The notes under the pieces were generated by a model. That model saw only the letters and a list, made by a program, of their open reading frames with translations. It made no database searches and was not told where the DNA came from. DNA of 64,000 nucleotides, from positions 21,152,923-21,216,922 of the forward strand of contig CM038222.1 of NCBI GenBank assembly GCA_021442155.1, written 5' to 3'. Origin of the DNA: Cymbidium sinense. Taxonomy: Eukaryota; Streptophyta; Magnoliopsida; Asparagales; Orchidaceae. A program made the translations under genes and the position numbers. Below, piece by piece: positions 51,001 through 61,575 of this stretch. Numbering within the stretch: position 1 is the stretch's first letter; the number at the start of each line of letters is the position of its first letter.

Positions 51001-52497
51001 AATTGAGAAGCCTGAGTTGATCAAGACCTCAAGACCCCACATCCCACTCCCATCTTTGTTGTTGGTCCAAGTGAACTCCAACAAACCCAACTCATGCACC
51101 GCCAAAGCCATACACTCCTCCATCCCTTTCAAGTGTATAATGAAAGGGCCTCCACCCTTCTCACTTTGAGCCAAGATACTAAAGTCACCCCCATAGCCAT
51201 GGGAGCTTGAAGATCCACATTGTCAATGGTCTTCCGTGAGGTCCCTAAGAAGATAACTCTTGGCATGACCCAACCAATAGTCCACCTAATGCCATTGGGC
51301 AAAACAAAAACCCAAAATAAGTCATGAATCAGTGGAGAAGTCCACAATATCCTTTCTCCAAAGGATGATAATGCCAAAGCCCATTTGAGGGTTTACAAAA
51401 AACCTTGATCCACCATTTTGTCACTTCATGTCTTGGATGCACTCAATCTGGTTTAAAGAAGCCAATGTAGATCGTTACCACCAATAGGTAGGAGAAGTGT
51501 AGTCTTGGGCACCCTACAATTCAAAATAATGACATTAAGTCATCATGGGATTTATCCCCTCCCGCATCTGTATCTTTTTCTGAGTAACTGGCCCCAAATC
51601 TGTAGCTCCTAAGTGGGCAGACATCCCAGACCTTGTGGTATTGGTTGCCTTCTCCCTCATTTTGAGCTTCCACCGTGGCTTTGGCTTGGAAAAAAGAGAG
51701 GAGGCTTCAGAGTAGGGAGGATTGCTTTGTAGGTGCTCCTTAAGAGAGCTCTTCGGGTTGAGTAGTCAGGTTGGCTAGCACCATTTGAAGTTCTAGGAAG
51801 AGCCTCTCTAGGGAGGCTATTATCTTCAAACAAGGGTTGGTAGTAGCCTTGCCCTTCCCTTTGTTCAATCCTTGAAGCACACCCCAAGCAAAGGTGGTTC
51901 TCCTTGGCATTTGTGCAAACACCTTGTGTGCATTGTCTTGTAGTAATGTCATCATCCATAGAGACTTGGTCAGCCTCCCCTTTCCCTTGGGTGTTCAGCA
52001 TGATCCCCACCAAAAATCATCCATATGGCTGGGCAACAAGCTAGTATCACCCAAATCATGCTCATTATAGAACATACCTTGGCCAAGTTGAAGCCCCATG
52101 CTTTCGGTTTTCCCTTGTGTGTGTTGTTGGCCTTAACAAGGCCTCTTCACCATCATCCATATCATCATCCCCATAGGCCACTTGATCGGCCATTTCGATG
52201 TCTAGCCAAAGTGTAACTGCACCATGGAGTGAATAGTTCTGATGGCTTTATTTTCTGGCTTCCTCCAACAGCAGACCGAGTGAACATAGGTGCGCCGCTT
52301 TGGCTAGCCGCCGCTTATTGACTAATCGCCAGCGCTAATGTTTAATAAAGAGTGTTCACGCTTCATCGTCTGAGCCTCTCATAAGATTTCACAAGAATCT
52401 CATGGATGTGGTCCCAGATCATATTTATGAAAGCCTATCAAATATAGATCAGATAATATATCACATATATGATTGGCCAGAACGTGCACCCCGCAAA
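48079..52497 (-). mobile_element. L1-type LINE, near full length but decayed, nested in LTR Z2
   Basis: The minus strand ends in a poly(A) tail (plus-strand T run 48079-48092). Coding order on minus: an upstream frame of unclear role (51657-52013), endonuclease with GGDFSIL (about 51173-51193, GDFN with Asn changed to Ser) and LEFTWTNN (50932-51174), RT with AIYKVVAKIL, LAQEIINKL and KVDMEQAYDK (about 49980-50240), RT end with FLWDKSLGG and VCLPKHGGL (49381-49569), then a zinc-binding-RT-like region (48799-49086) and WNAKTHG (near 48690). Many stops and frameshifts are present. The unoccupied site is visible in Z1 near 31290-31310. Flanks TAGTATG-TTTT (48072) and TAGTATTTTT (52498) suggest an eroded target duplication. 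Confidence 0.85.
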
Positions 52498-53569
52498 TAG
52501 TATTTTTCTTTTTTTTATAATACATTGTGTCAAAACTCAAAAAAATGTTAATTTGAAGGTTGAGATGGAAGAATTTGGCCAAATTCATGGCACACTGAGG
52601 CAACACCAAAATTATGCTATTTTGTACCATTTCTAATAGAAAAATAATAATTTTACATCTAGAATGAGCAATATTCATATTTTGAGAAAATTTTGTTATT
52701 TGTTCCTTTTAAATGCTTCTAATGAGTTGTAATGTTAGACAATATATTATATTATAGAAAATTATAATATAACATCATATATTATATCATAATACAAAGG
52801 TGTTAATTCACACTATAATAGTTTAGCATGATATTGTTTATAGTTTGAGCTTGCACCATCAAAAAATCCTAAAATGTTGATTACAATGTTAAGATAATGT
52901 AATTTGAATGAATACATTATTAGGCTTTCAGTTGAAGTATTAAAGGTGTGCATAAGAGAAGAAATAAGATTTGATGAGAATTTCATGTCAAGAACATGGA
53001 GGGAGATCCGCTAGGGGATCACACATGCGTTGTACATGACATGTGAGGGGTCTATATTGAGGGCATATAAGAAGAAAATCTACTGGGGATAAGTTTTGAA
53101 TTTGATTTGATTATATGATTTGTAGAAAGAATTTTTGCTTAGGATAAGAATCTATAATCCACCAGGGCTTAAGATCAAATAGACTTTAATTTATTTTATT
53201 TTAATTGATGTGGAGGCATATCTGTTAGAGATATTAACTTAAGTTCTCTAGGGATTGGGTATATGAACCTTCCACTAGGGAAGTAGGTTTAGGCTATCCA
53301 CTCAGGATTAGGATTTGAGTTTGATTTCATAGATTTGTTTGGCTATGTATCCACTAAGAATAAGATTTTGGTTAGATTTCTTTGATTTAGACTCTACTAG
53401 GGGAGTTGGTTTAATTTGGCTTCACTAGGGAAGTTGGTTTTGAATTTGATTTTTTTGCTTAACTTGTTTACATATGATTTGGGGCTCCACTGGGGAGAAG
53501 GGTGTGATTTAACTCCACTGGGGAAAATTAAATTTAGTTTAATTTAATCTGAGTTAATGTATGGACCAC

Positions 53570-54280
53570 ATGGATGAACCCACTAAGAAGGGGTTTTATC
53601 AGCCTTGACATACCTCATCTATACAAATCCAAAAGGAGAGTCTACCTGCAGTGGGGTAGTGCTAGCCAACCTAAGGGGTTGCCTTTCAGTGTGCAACGAC
53701 TATGCTAGGAAGAAGGCATAGCAGACTTACATCTTCCAAAGGAAGGAACAACCACTAGGGTGACCTGTTGGATGCACAACAAATGGAACCTGACCTATGG
53801 TGAGTATTGAGTGAATGCCGCAGGGAACTTATGTCAAATCAAAAGTAGTCAGGATTAATTTTATCTTAATTACATGTGATTTGATATGGTTTGTTTGGTT
53901 TAATTTGATTTCAAATTGAGGGCATATCCATTCAGGATCTGAGCTCGATCAAATTTGATAGATTTAATTTATGAACCATGTCGATGTGTGATGGACCCAC
54001 TAAGAAGGGGCTATATTGAACTTGTCCTATCTCAAATTTACAAATCCAAAAGGATAGTGCATTGGTTGTGGGGTAGAGCTAGCCAACCTAAGGGGTTGCC
54101 TTTCAATGTGCAATAGCTATGCTAGGAAGAAGGCATAGCAGACTTTCATCTTCTAAAGCAAGGAATAATCACTAGAGTAAGCTGTTGGTAGCATAAAAAA
54201 TAGAACCCGACTTAGGGGCAACTACTAGGTGAATGTCATTGGGGACATATATCAACTCAAGAGTAGTTAACCAATTACTA
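53570..54280 (+). repeat. ~410-bp tandem duplication in Z2
   Basis: Two copies, about 53570-53850 and 53980-54275, share ACCCACTAAGAAGGGG, CCAACCTAAGGGGTTGCC, ATGCTAGGAAGAAGGCATAG and a TAGTAGTTA-like end. Related single phrases occur at 54805-55330, at 32280-32720 and at 6199-6362. Non-coding. Confidence 0.7.
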
Positions 54281-55418
54281 TTGGGAGTTTTGCTGGCACT
54301 GCCCTAAAGATAGGATGCCTACTTGGGAAATGGTACCACTAAGGGTTTCCTCCTAATCCGCAAGTGAATTTATATTTTGTTTATATATTTTCATGGACCC
54401 TATTGGTATGCCAGGGCCCACACTGAGAATGGGCTATGTCGGCCTTAACCTCTCTCAAATTTACTAGACCAAGGGCGAATCTACACATCCACAGGATGGA
54501 TTCTCCAACCACAGGGGTGGATGCTGGGAAAGGGGAACTGTCTAATCCAATAGTAACCCAAGTTGTGTCTAAATGGGATTGCAAAGGACGTGATCCAAAT
54601 ATAGTTCCCAGGGGTGGTGCTGCTAGGGGTGTTATCCTGAGCCCTAAAAAAAAATCTTATAGGTGTACGGTAGCCAACTCAAGGAGAAAGTGTAGCAGAC
54701 TTGCAACTGCCTTGAGTGGTGTATCCTAAGGTGCGAGAACCAACCAATCTAACGTGTAACCTTCAACATGAGTGGTGTATCTATCAGCATAGTGAGAACC
54801 AACCAACCTAAGGGGCTCATCGATGTGCGATGATCAATCTAGAAAGAAAGCTTGTAGGCTCACAACTTTCCAAGTCAAATTGATCATCGGGATAGTCTAT
54901 CATCAATAAGAAAGATGCTATCTGACCTAGAGTGACTATTAAGCAGGGAGCCTCGAGGAAGGACTAGACCCAGACTTGAAGTAGTCAAGAGGGAAGGAGG
55001 CACTAGGGGACTTATCCTAAAACTCAAATATACTCAAACCAGTCAATGCACAAAGGCTAATCAATGAATAAAGCATAGTAGACTCACATCCTCTTAAATG
55101 AAGCCAACATGAGGTAGCTTACTGGCCACGCAGTAAGGCCTTCCAAACTAACAAGGCAGTCATCGGTGTGTAGTGGCCAAGTAAAGCAAGAAATCATAGT
55201 AGACTTACATCCTCCAAAGCATGAATATCACTAAGGAGACACACTAGAAGGGTAGCACGTCAGACTGACCTAGAGTAGCTACTAAGTGAGTGTCACTAGG
55301 GGCGTTATCTTAACTCAGAGTAGCCCGAGATAAAGTTATGTGTTTGTTTTATATATTCATGTGTAGTTTGTGTTTATGTTGTGTCGATGAAGGATAGGAT
55401 GCCACTCAGGTTCCTTAC

Positions 55419-55430
55419 ACCTACCCTAAA
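55419..55430 (-). promoter_or_regulatory. Candidate polypurine tract and 3' LTR start (P3)
   Basis: Minus strand TTTAGGGTAGG followed by TGTAAGGAACC, about 85 bp past the inferred integrase stop. Confidence 0.45.
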
Positions 55431-55519
55431 CACATCATGGCAGATACATAAATAAGAATGCTTTCAAGATGGAAGAGATTGAATACAAAATGGAATTTTC
55501 ATTAATGATAATTATTTTA

Positions 55520-56740
55520 AAACATGATTTATAATATTTGTTTAAGTAGAGCCAGTTGATTAGAAGCATTGGGTGTTATCCTTTACGATTAATAAGCTAA
55601 TAATATCCTCCTAGGTAGGCTTTATCTATGGCAAAAGGGCCTTCCTCTATGGGTTCCAACTTGCCTCCCATCTTATGATGAGCAACAATCGATCTCCTTA
55701 GAACTAAAATAAGCTCTCCTACTTGAAAAGCTCTAAGATGGACCAACTTATTGTGAGCTTGAATCAATTTATCTTTATACAACTTGATATTTTGGCATGC
55801 CTGCAGACATCTCTCCTCAAAACCTTCGAGATCTTCTAACCGCAACTTGGCATTATGCTCTGTTGTGATCTTGCTACCCATAGCTATCCTTAGTGATGAG
55901 AGTTGCACTTCTAATGGTAGAATGGCTTCAGACCCATACACTATGGAGAAAGGAGTAGACTGAGTTGGTGTTCTATGCAGTAGGTCCACAAGGCTTCAAC
56001 TAATTGCTCATGCCACTATTGATTGTTGTTGTCGAGTATCTTCTTCAGTTTTTGGATGAAAGTTTTGTTGAAGGCTTCTGCTGAGCTACTTTTCATCAGG
56101 TAGTCAGTGGTAGAATATCTCCAATCTATGATATGTATCTAAACAATGTCTTTATCTCAGTGCACTTGAATGCAATACCATTATCAAATATAATTCATCC
56201 AAGCACTCCGAACCTATATACGATATGGTTCCTAAAAAATAGAGCACATGTAGAGTTGTGACCTCTTTGAGCAGAATCTCCTTTGGCCATTTGGAAAAGT
56301 AATCAGTAGCAGCTAAGATGAATTGAGGACCCTTGGAAAAATGAGGATCAATCGAACCCACTATGTCGGCACCCCAAACCTCAAATGTCCATGAGGCCAA
56401 TGTAGGATGTATAATGTTGGGTGGTTGGTCTAGGACCACACCATGTATTTGACATTGGTGACATCACCTGGCCATATCCATGCAATCTTTGATCATTTGA
56501 TCATATGGCCTCTCGATCTTGGCTTTCATCTTAATTGGTTGGCTCCACATAATCCTGAGTGGACCTTGATCAAGGTCTTACGGGCTTCATTCTTGTGTAA
56601 ATAACGTAACCACATATGATCGAAAGACTGCTGGTTTAAGACACCATCCACAAGAGTGTTGGAAAGTGCTCTCATCCGATGGGCTTCAAACTTCTGTTGA
56701 GGTAGTTCACCTTTATTTAGATAATCCATGAATGGTTTCC
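55520..56740 (-). pseudogene. Integrase domain of P3
   Basis: Three adjoining frames cover the HHCC region (HKNEARK and SGLCGANQ), the catalytic core with the first Asp in WGADIVG, and the C-terminal part up to KAYLGGYY. The order matches plant Ty3/gypsy integrase. Frames shift between the parts and the core is cut after HVLYFLGT. Confidence 0.85.
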
Positions 56741-59579
56741 TCCAATTTAACTTTGCATCCTTCTTGGCAATAGAAACCTCCCCTTCAAGAGAGTACTTTT
56801 TGATGAGTTCAATATTAATAAGAGATATGACTTGTCTATTTTAGACTTTTATTGATATGGACTCATCCTCAGGAAATGCAAACTCCTTGGCAAGCTTGGC
56901 TAAAGTATATGCTATAGCGTTCTCTCCTTGAGGAATCTTAGAAATGATAACCTCTAGGATTTGGGCCAACAAGTCCATGGTGTAGTTGTGGTAGTGATGG
57001 AGCTTGGGCTTTATTAGGACTCAGGGAATTGGTTGATAACTAGCTGAGAATCCCCGAAGATGTTGATGTTCTGGATGCTTAGAGTAACGGCTAACTCTAG
57101 ACTAGAAATTAGAGCCTCATATTTGACTTTAGTGTTGGAGCAAGGATTAGATAGATGATATGAGAATCTCATCACATCACGGTCTGAAGTTAAGAGAACT
57201 ATTCCTACCCTTGCCTTTCCTGGAATAATAGATTATGGTTCTTCTCCTCTTTGAGAGGAAGCTGCACCATCAAAGTACATCTCCTGGTGAATGCTACTAT
57301 CCCCTAAGTTCATGATTTGTTCATCCGGGAGATCATAACCAAGTGGAGCATGCCAGAAGTGGGTGTGCAACTAAAAAAATCTGCTAGCGCTTGTCCTTTC
57401 ACCGCATAAAGGGGTATGTAGGTAATGTGAAATTATGAGAGGATCATGGACTGTCATGCCAACCGTTTAGATAGTGTCGGCTTTGTCATTAGATAATGTA
57501 TTGGATTGATCTTAGAAATTAAGTTCACCTTATGAGGAAGCATGTAGTGCTATAGCTTTTGGGATGCAAAGATTAAAGTTAGGCAATGCTTCTCAATGGG
57601 TGGATAATTAGCCTCAAAGAATTAGATGAAAGTGGTAGTGCATTTTCCTCTTATTTATTGACTTTGGCCACAAAGGAGTCATCTAACATAGTGTAAAGTA
57701 TGAGGCTTGCCGTGATAGTGGCTATTAGAATCAGTGGCGACATCAGGTAATGCTTGATGTCTTCGAAGGCATGCTCACACTTATCATCCCACTTGGACTT
57801 GGCATCCTTTTTGACAAGTGCTAAGAATGGCTGACATCTTTTGATAAGTTGGATATAAATCATCTTAGATATGCCAACCGACTTTGGAATGATCTGAGTT
57901 GACTTAAACTTTTAGGGGTGGCATTTCTAATATCTCTTTGATCTTCTTCGGATCAATTTCGATTCCCTGGTGTCAGACAACAAACCAAAGGAATTCCCTT
58001 GAAGCTACTCCGAATACACACTTTAGGGGTTCATTTTGAAGTTAAATTATCTTGACTATTCAAAAACTACTCTCAAGTCAAAGAGATGATTTTTGTTTTC
58101 TACTTTTGACCATGAGATCATCATAGACTCGAATTGATGATGAATGAGTTTATTGAAGATGAAGTCATACCCGGTATGAGGCACCTTCATTTTAAGGAAT
58201 GGCATGACCTTATATTAATATATTTCGATCGAGTTCTTAAAAGTAATATTTCTTTCATTTTTTAGGGCCATCTTTATTTGGTTATATCTAGGTGAGCCAT
58301 CCATGAAAGAGAGACATTGAGGCAATGTTCACCATCAGCTCTGAGATTGGTAGTGAAAATTCATCTTTTGTACATGCCTTATTTAAATCTCTAAAATCAA
58401 TGCATTTGGCCATTATTCTTCTTAACTGAGATAATGCTAACTAGGTAGGTATTTTTCTTCTAAAAGAAGCCATCATCGATCGCTTTGACTTCAAAATGAC
58501 CTATTGTTCTATGTCTAATCGCATCTAGAGCTTTCTTTATAGGTTAGTAGGCTCTATTACTAGTTTATGGACTACTATGTCAAGAGCCAATCCAGGCATC
58601 TCTTCATAACTCCATGCAAAGTAGTCCTTTAACTTAGTTAATAGCCTAACAAAGTCATTGGTTTCAATTTCATTCAACAAAGAACTGATGTATGTCGGGC
58701 ATGGATCTTCTTCAGTTCCTAAGTTGATTTCCTTAAGCTGATTTCTTCTTTGAACTCTGGTGGTGCATCTTTTACTTCAAAATCATCTAGATCATCTAAA
58801 GTTTCTAAGCACAGCTCCTTATATTAGTTAATGTGATTTGAAAAGAACCTATCAGATTATAAATGATTGCTATGACTAAGTAGTAATCATCATCATAGAC
58901 TGAACCCATTGTAGTGAATCTTAGTCCTGGTCTTGATTGAGAGCTTTTGCATTTGTTCTTTCATATTCTTTTGAAGTAGTCTAACTTGTGCTTTAACCAA
59001 GTATGTGGGATTAACCCTTTCTTTGCTAAATTGTGAACACAAGGCAAGTACCAATCAAAAGGTAATTCTATTAAATCTTTATATGAATAATCCTCAAGTT
59101 CTACATCAACTTCTTGACTTGAGGATGATGCTCCCAGAAAGAACCTCCGAGTTCACAACTGTTGATGACTTAAGGACTTCCTTAACTAACTAACCCTTAA
59201 CTTTTTGAGGGTTAGAGCTATGGTTCCCAACTGATGCCTAACTGTTTCACATATAGACTTGGATACACTTATGCTTTGCTTTGGAGCCCAATCTTCATTG
59301 CTATCTGGCTCAAGTGTTCCAAGGGAATATACTATCGAAGAGTCTGCTAATACCCATATAAGACTCATCCTATGAACTAGATTCTAAGTTAATATGGATA
59401 GTAGGTGTATTGGGACATATATTCTATTAGGTGGCCAATAAGGATGTTTTCCACCCCTTAGAGTGCCTCTGAACTGGCTACTTCCTCTGTTTGGTGGAGG
59501 ACAGGTCGTCCTACACATATGTTCAAATGGAGCAATGAACTGTGAGTGGAATCTAATGTCAGGCTCCACTTCCTCCTCC

Positions 59580-59690
59580 AAGTCTATTTTTTCCCCCTTT
59601 AATTTTATTTTTCATTTTCTCTTTTCTCTTCTTCTTCTTTTTCTCTTTGTTTTTCTTTTTTACTTCTCCTTTTCTTTTATTTTAAAACTT
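59580..59690 (-). other. Polypyrimidine tract in the P3 protease-RT linker
   Basis: Plus-strand TTTTC/CTTCTT simple sequence, the third copy of the tract at 11950-12080 and 36990-37095. Confidence 0.6.
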
Positions 59691-59996
59691 TAGCCAAGTT
59701 CACGAGAATAGACTTGTCAATTTTGAGGAAGGTAGTAAGTCGCATCCTCATATACGCTAACCTCATGAACTATAATTGGCTTGAGATCTCCTTTGACATA
59801 ATAAACAATCCCACCTCTCACAAACCTCATACACTTATGTAGATAGGATGAAACTATGTTGATCTAATGTATCCATGGTCTCCCAAGAAAAGCATTGAAA
59901 GATGTATCCAAGTTTATAATGTGAAACTTGGCTTCAGTTTTCTAATCGTCTATTTCCAAGGGCAACACTATGGAGCCTAAGGCCTTTTAACCTCAC

Positions 59997-61370
59997 TTTT
60001 GGAGTGGATTCAATCTTCCCATAATTAGACTTAGGAGTCTTCTTGACACTAAGACTTCCCTAGTCATAAGACACTTCTAACAATTAGGTAAACACTTAAC
60101 CTAAGCCTAAAGACTTAGAAGGGTTAACCATAGGATTAGGATATGCCTTAGGGATTGGATAATCCACCCTACAACCTAAATCCAATCCATGCTCACCTTC
60201 TCAAACCAAACCTCAAGTTCAATTCAAACATCAAATTCAAATCCAAATCCAAACCCAAATTCCAAAACCAAATGATTGAAGACCATGATCAAATCAAAAT
60301 TTGAAACCCTTCCTAAGCCATATGACCTATCCCATGGACTTAGCCAAATCTTAATCCAAATCAATCCAAAATTAATTGATTTCCTTATAATCAATTTATT
60401 TCTTCAATCATCATCCTAAATATAAATTAAATCTACATTCAAATGATCAAAACTAAATCAAATTAAATCATATGACCAATCCCATGGACTTAGCTAAATC
60501 TTAATCCAAATCAAGTCAAACTTAATTGATTTTCACAAATCAATCATATTTTCAATCATCTTCACAAATTTAAATGAAATATAGATTTAAATCATCAAAA
60601 CAAAATCAAACAAAATGAAAATCCAAACCTAAGCCACATGATCCAACTCTATGGACTTAGCCAAATTTCTTCATTCCAAAACTCAAATTCAATTGATTTT
60701 CTCATGAATCAATCATACCTTCAATATTCACAAATATACAATCATCAAGCAAAACCAAGACTAACCCAACTCAAACCGAACTTAACCCAATTGACTTGAA
60801 AGGTTCAAATGAACCAAAACCCATTTGAACCCAAGTTAAAAATTGAATTTATATATCACTAAATCCATATATAAACTCAACTAAATCAAACTCAATCCAA
60901 AATTAAGCCAACTAAACCCAATTGGTCCACTTGACTCAAAGTGGCCAATTTGACCTATTTGAGATAAGCTCTAATCCTACACAAAATGGATTAAACCAAG
61001 CCGATCAAAACCTCCAATCATGATTGTTGATCACCCTAGGTTGATCAATTATCACAAATTGGGTCAAACCAAGCCAATTTGGTCATTTGACCAAGTCAGC
61101 CCCTTAACCCATATGAACCCAAACTTGCCAAATTGCAACCTAAGCCAAATCCCTTGAAACCAATGATTCATACCAAATCAAAATCAATATTTGAATATGA
61201 CTTGACCTTCAATTGAGTCAAATCAAACCCAATTGGCCGTTTTGACCCAAGTTTACCTAAATTGACCTAAAAGACCAAATTGGGTCAAATCAAAATATAA
61301 ACCAAATTGATTGAAACCAATGGCTCAAGTTCATTCCAAATTGATTGTTGAACTTGACAAAAGCCATGAT
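59997..61370. mobile_element. XY4: right-truncated XY insert (X part only)
   Basis: Begins after CCTCAC (59991-59996) with GGAGTGGATTCAATC and follows X1-X3 up to AAAAGCCATGATTGG, where X normally continues with ACCCAATT. Here it switches to GAACTAGAGAA of the glycine-rich-protein fragment. The shared bases GATTGG/GATGGG at the switch suggest a short-homology join. Confidence 0.6.
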
Positions 61371-61575
61371 TGGGAACTAGAGAATCAAGAATGGCCTATT
61401 TGATCCGCTATGGAATTGTGTCTTTATAAGAAGGACGTTTCTAGTTATCTCTAGTTTTGATTTGCTCTATGCTCCATTTTATCTATGTCATCGCTTGTGT
61501 CTTAGAAAATTTGTTGTGTTGCTTAATGAAATCGAAAAGAAGAAATATTGAATCTGAATTTATTTTTTCCGAAAA
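61371..61575 (+). pseudogene. Glycine-rich-protein 3'-UTR remnant at the T3 left edge
   Basis: Aligns with 29717-29930 from GGGAACTAGAGAA through TATGGAATTGTGT, TTGTGTCTTAGAAAA and GAAATATTGAATCTGAATT to the A-rich end. It holds only the last codons and the UTR. It connects truncated XY4 to array T3. Confidence 0.7.

Larger units (their letters stand above)
46969..55419 (-). repeat. Z2: LTR shared by the P2 and P3 elements, with nested L1 LINE
   Basis: Starts TGAATAAAG and ends CCTTACA on plus, the same termini as Z1. It lies between telomere-like array T2 on the left and the purine tract after the P3 integrase on the right. Without the LINE (48079-52497) it is about 4.0 kb, longer than Z1 mainly because of a duplicated region at 53570-54280. 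GGCCAAATT repeats occur at 47501, 47821 and 52571-52586, again ~330 bp apart once the LINE is removed. No ORF of its own. Confidence 0.6.
55512..59996 (-). pseudogene. pol: P3: decayed Tat-type pol with the best integrase C-terminus
   Basis: On the minus strand: protease tail (KALGSIVLPLEIDD and FLGRPW, about 59860-59990), linker with EEEVEPDIRFH (59384-59581), RT (about 58090-58620), RNase H region with KRCQPFLALVKKD (57651-57863), archaeal-type RNase H (about 56880-57330), integrase zinc region (56526-56729), core with VWGADIVG and AATDYFSKW (56152-56439), and C-terminus with YGSEAILPLEVQLSSLR and GELILVLRR (55597-55989, 130 codons open). The YVDD box near 58105-58125 is destroyed by small deletions. 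There is no gag, and the right side runs into truncated XY4. Confidence 0.85.
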
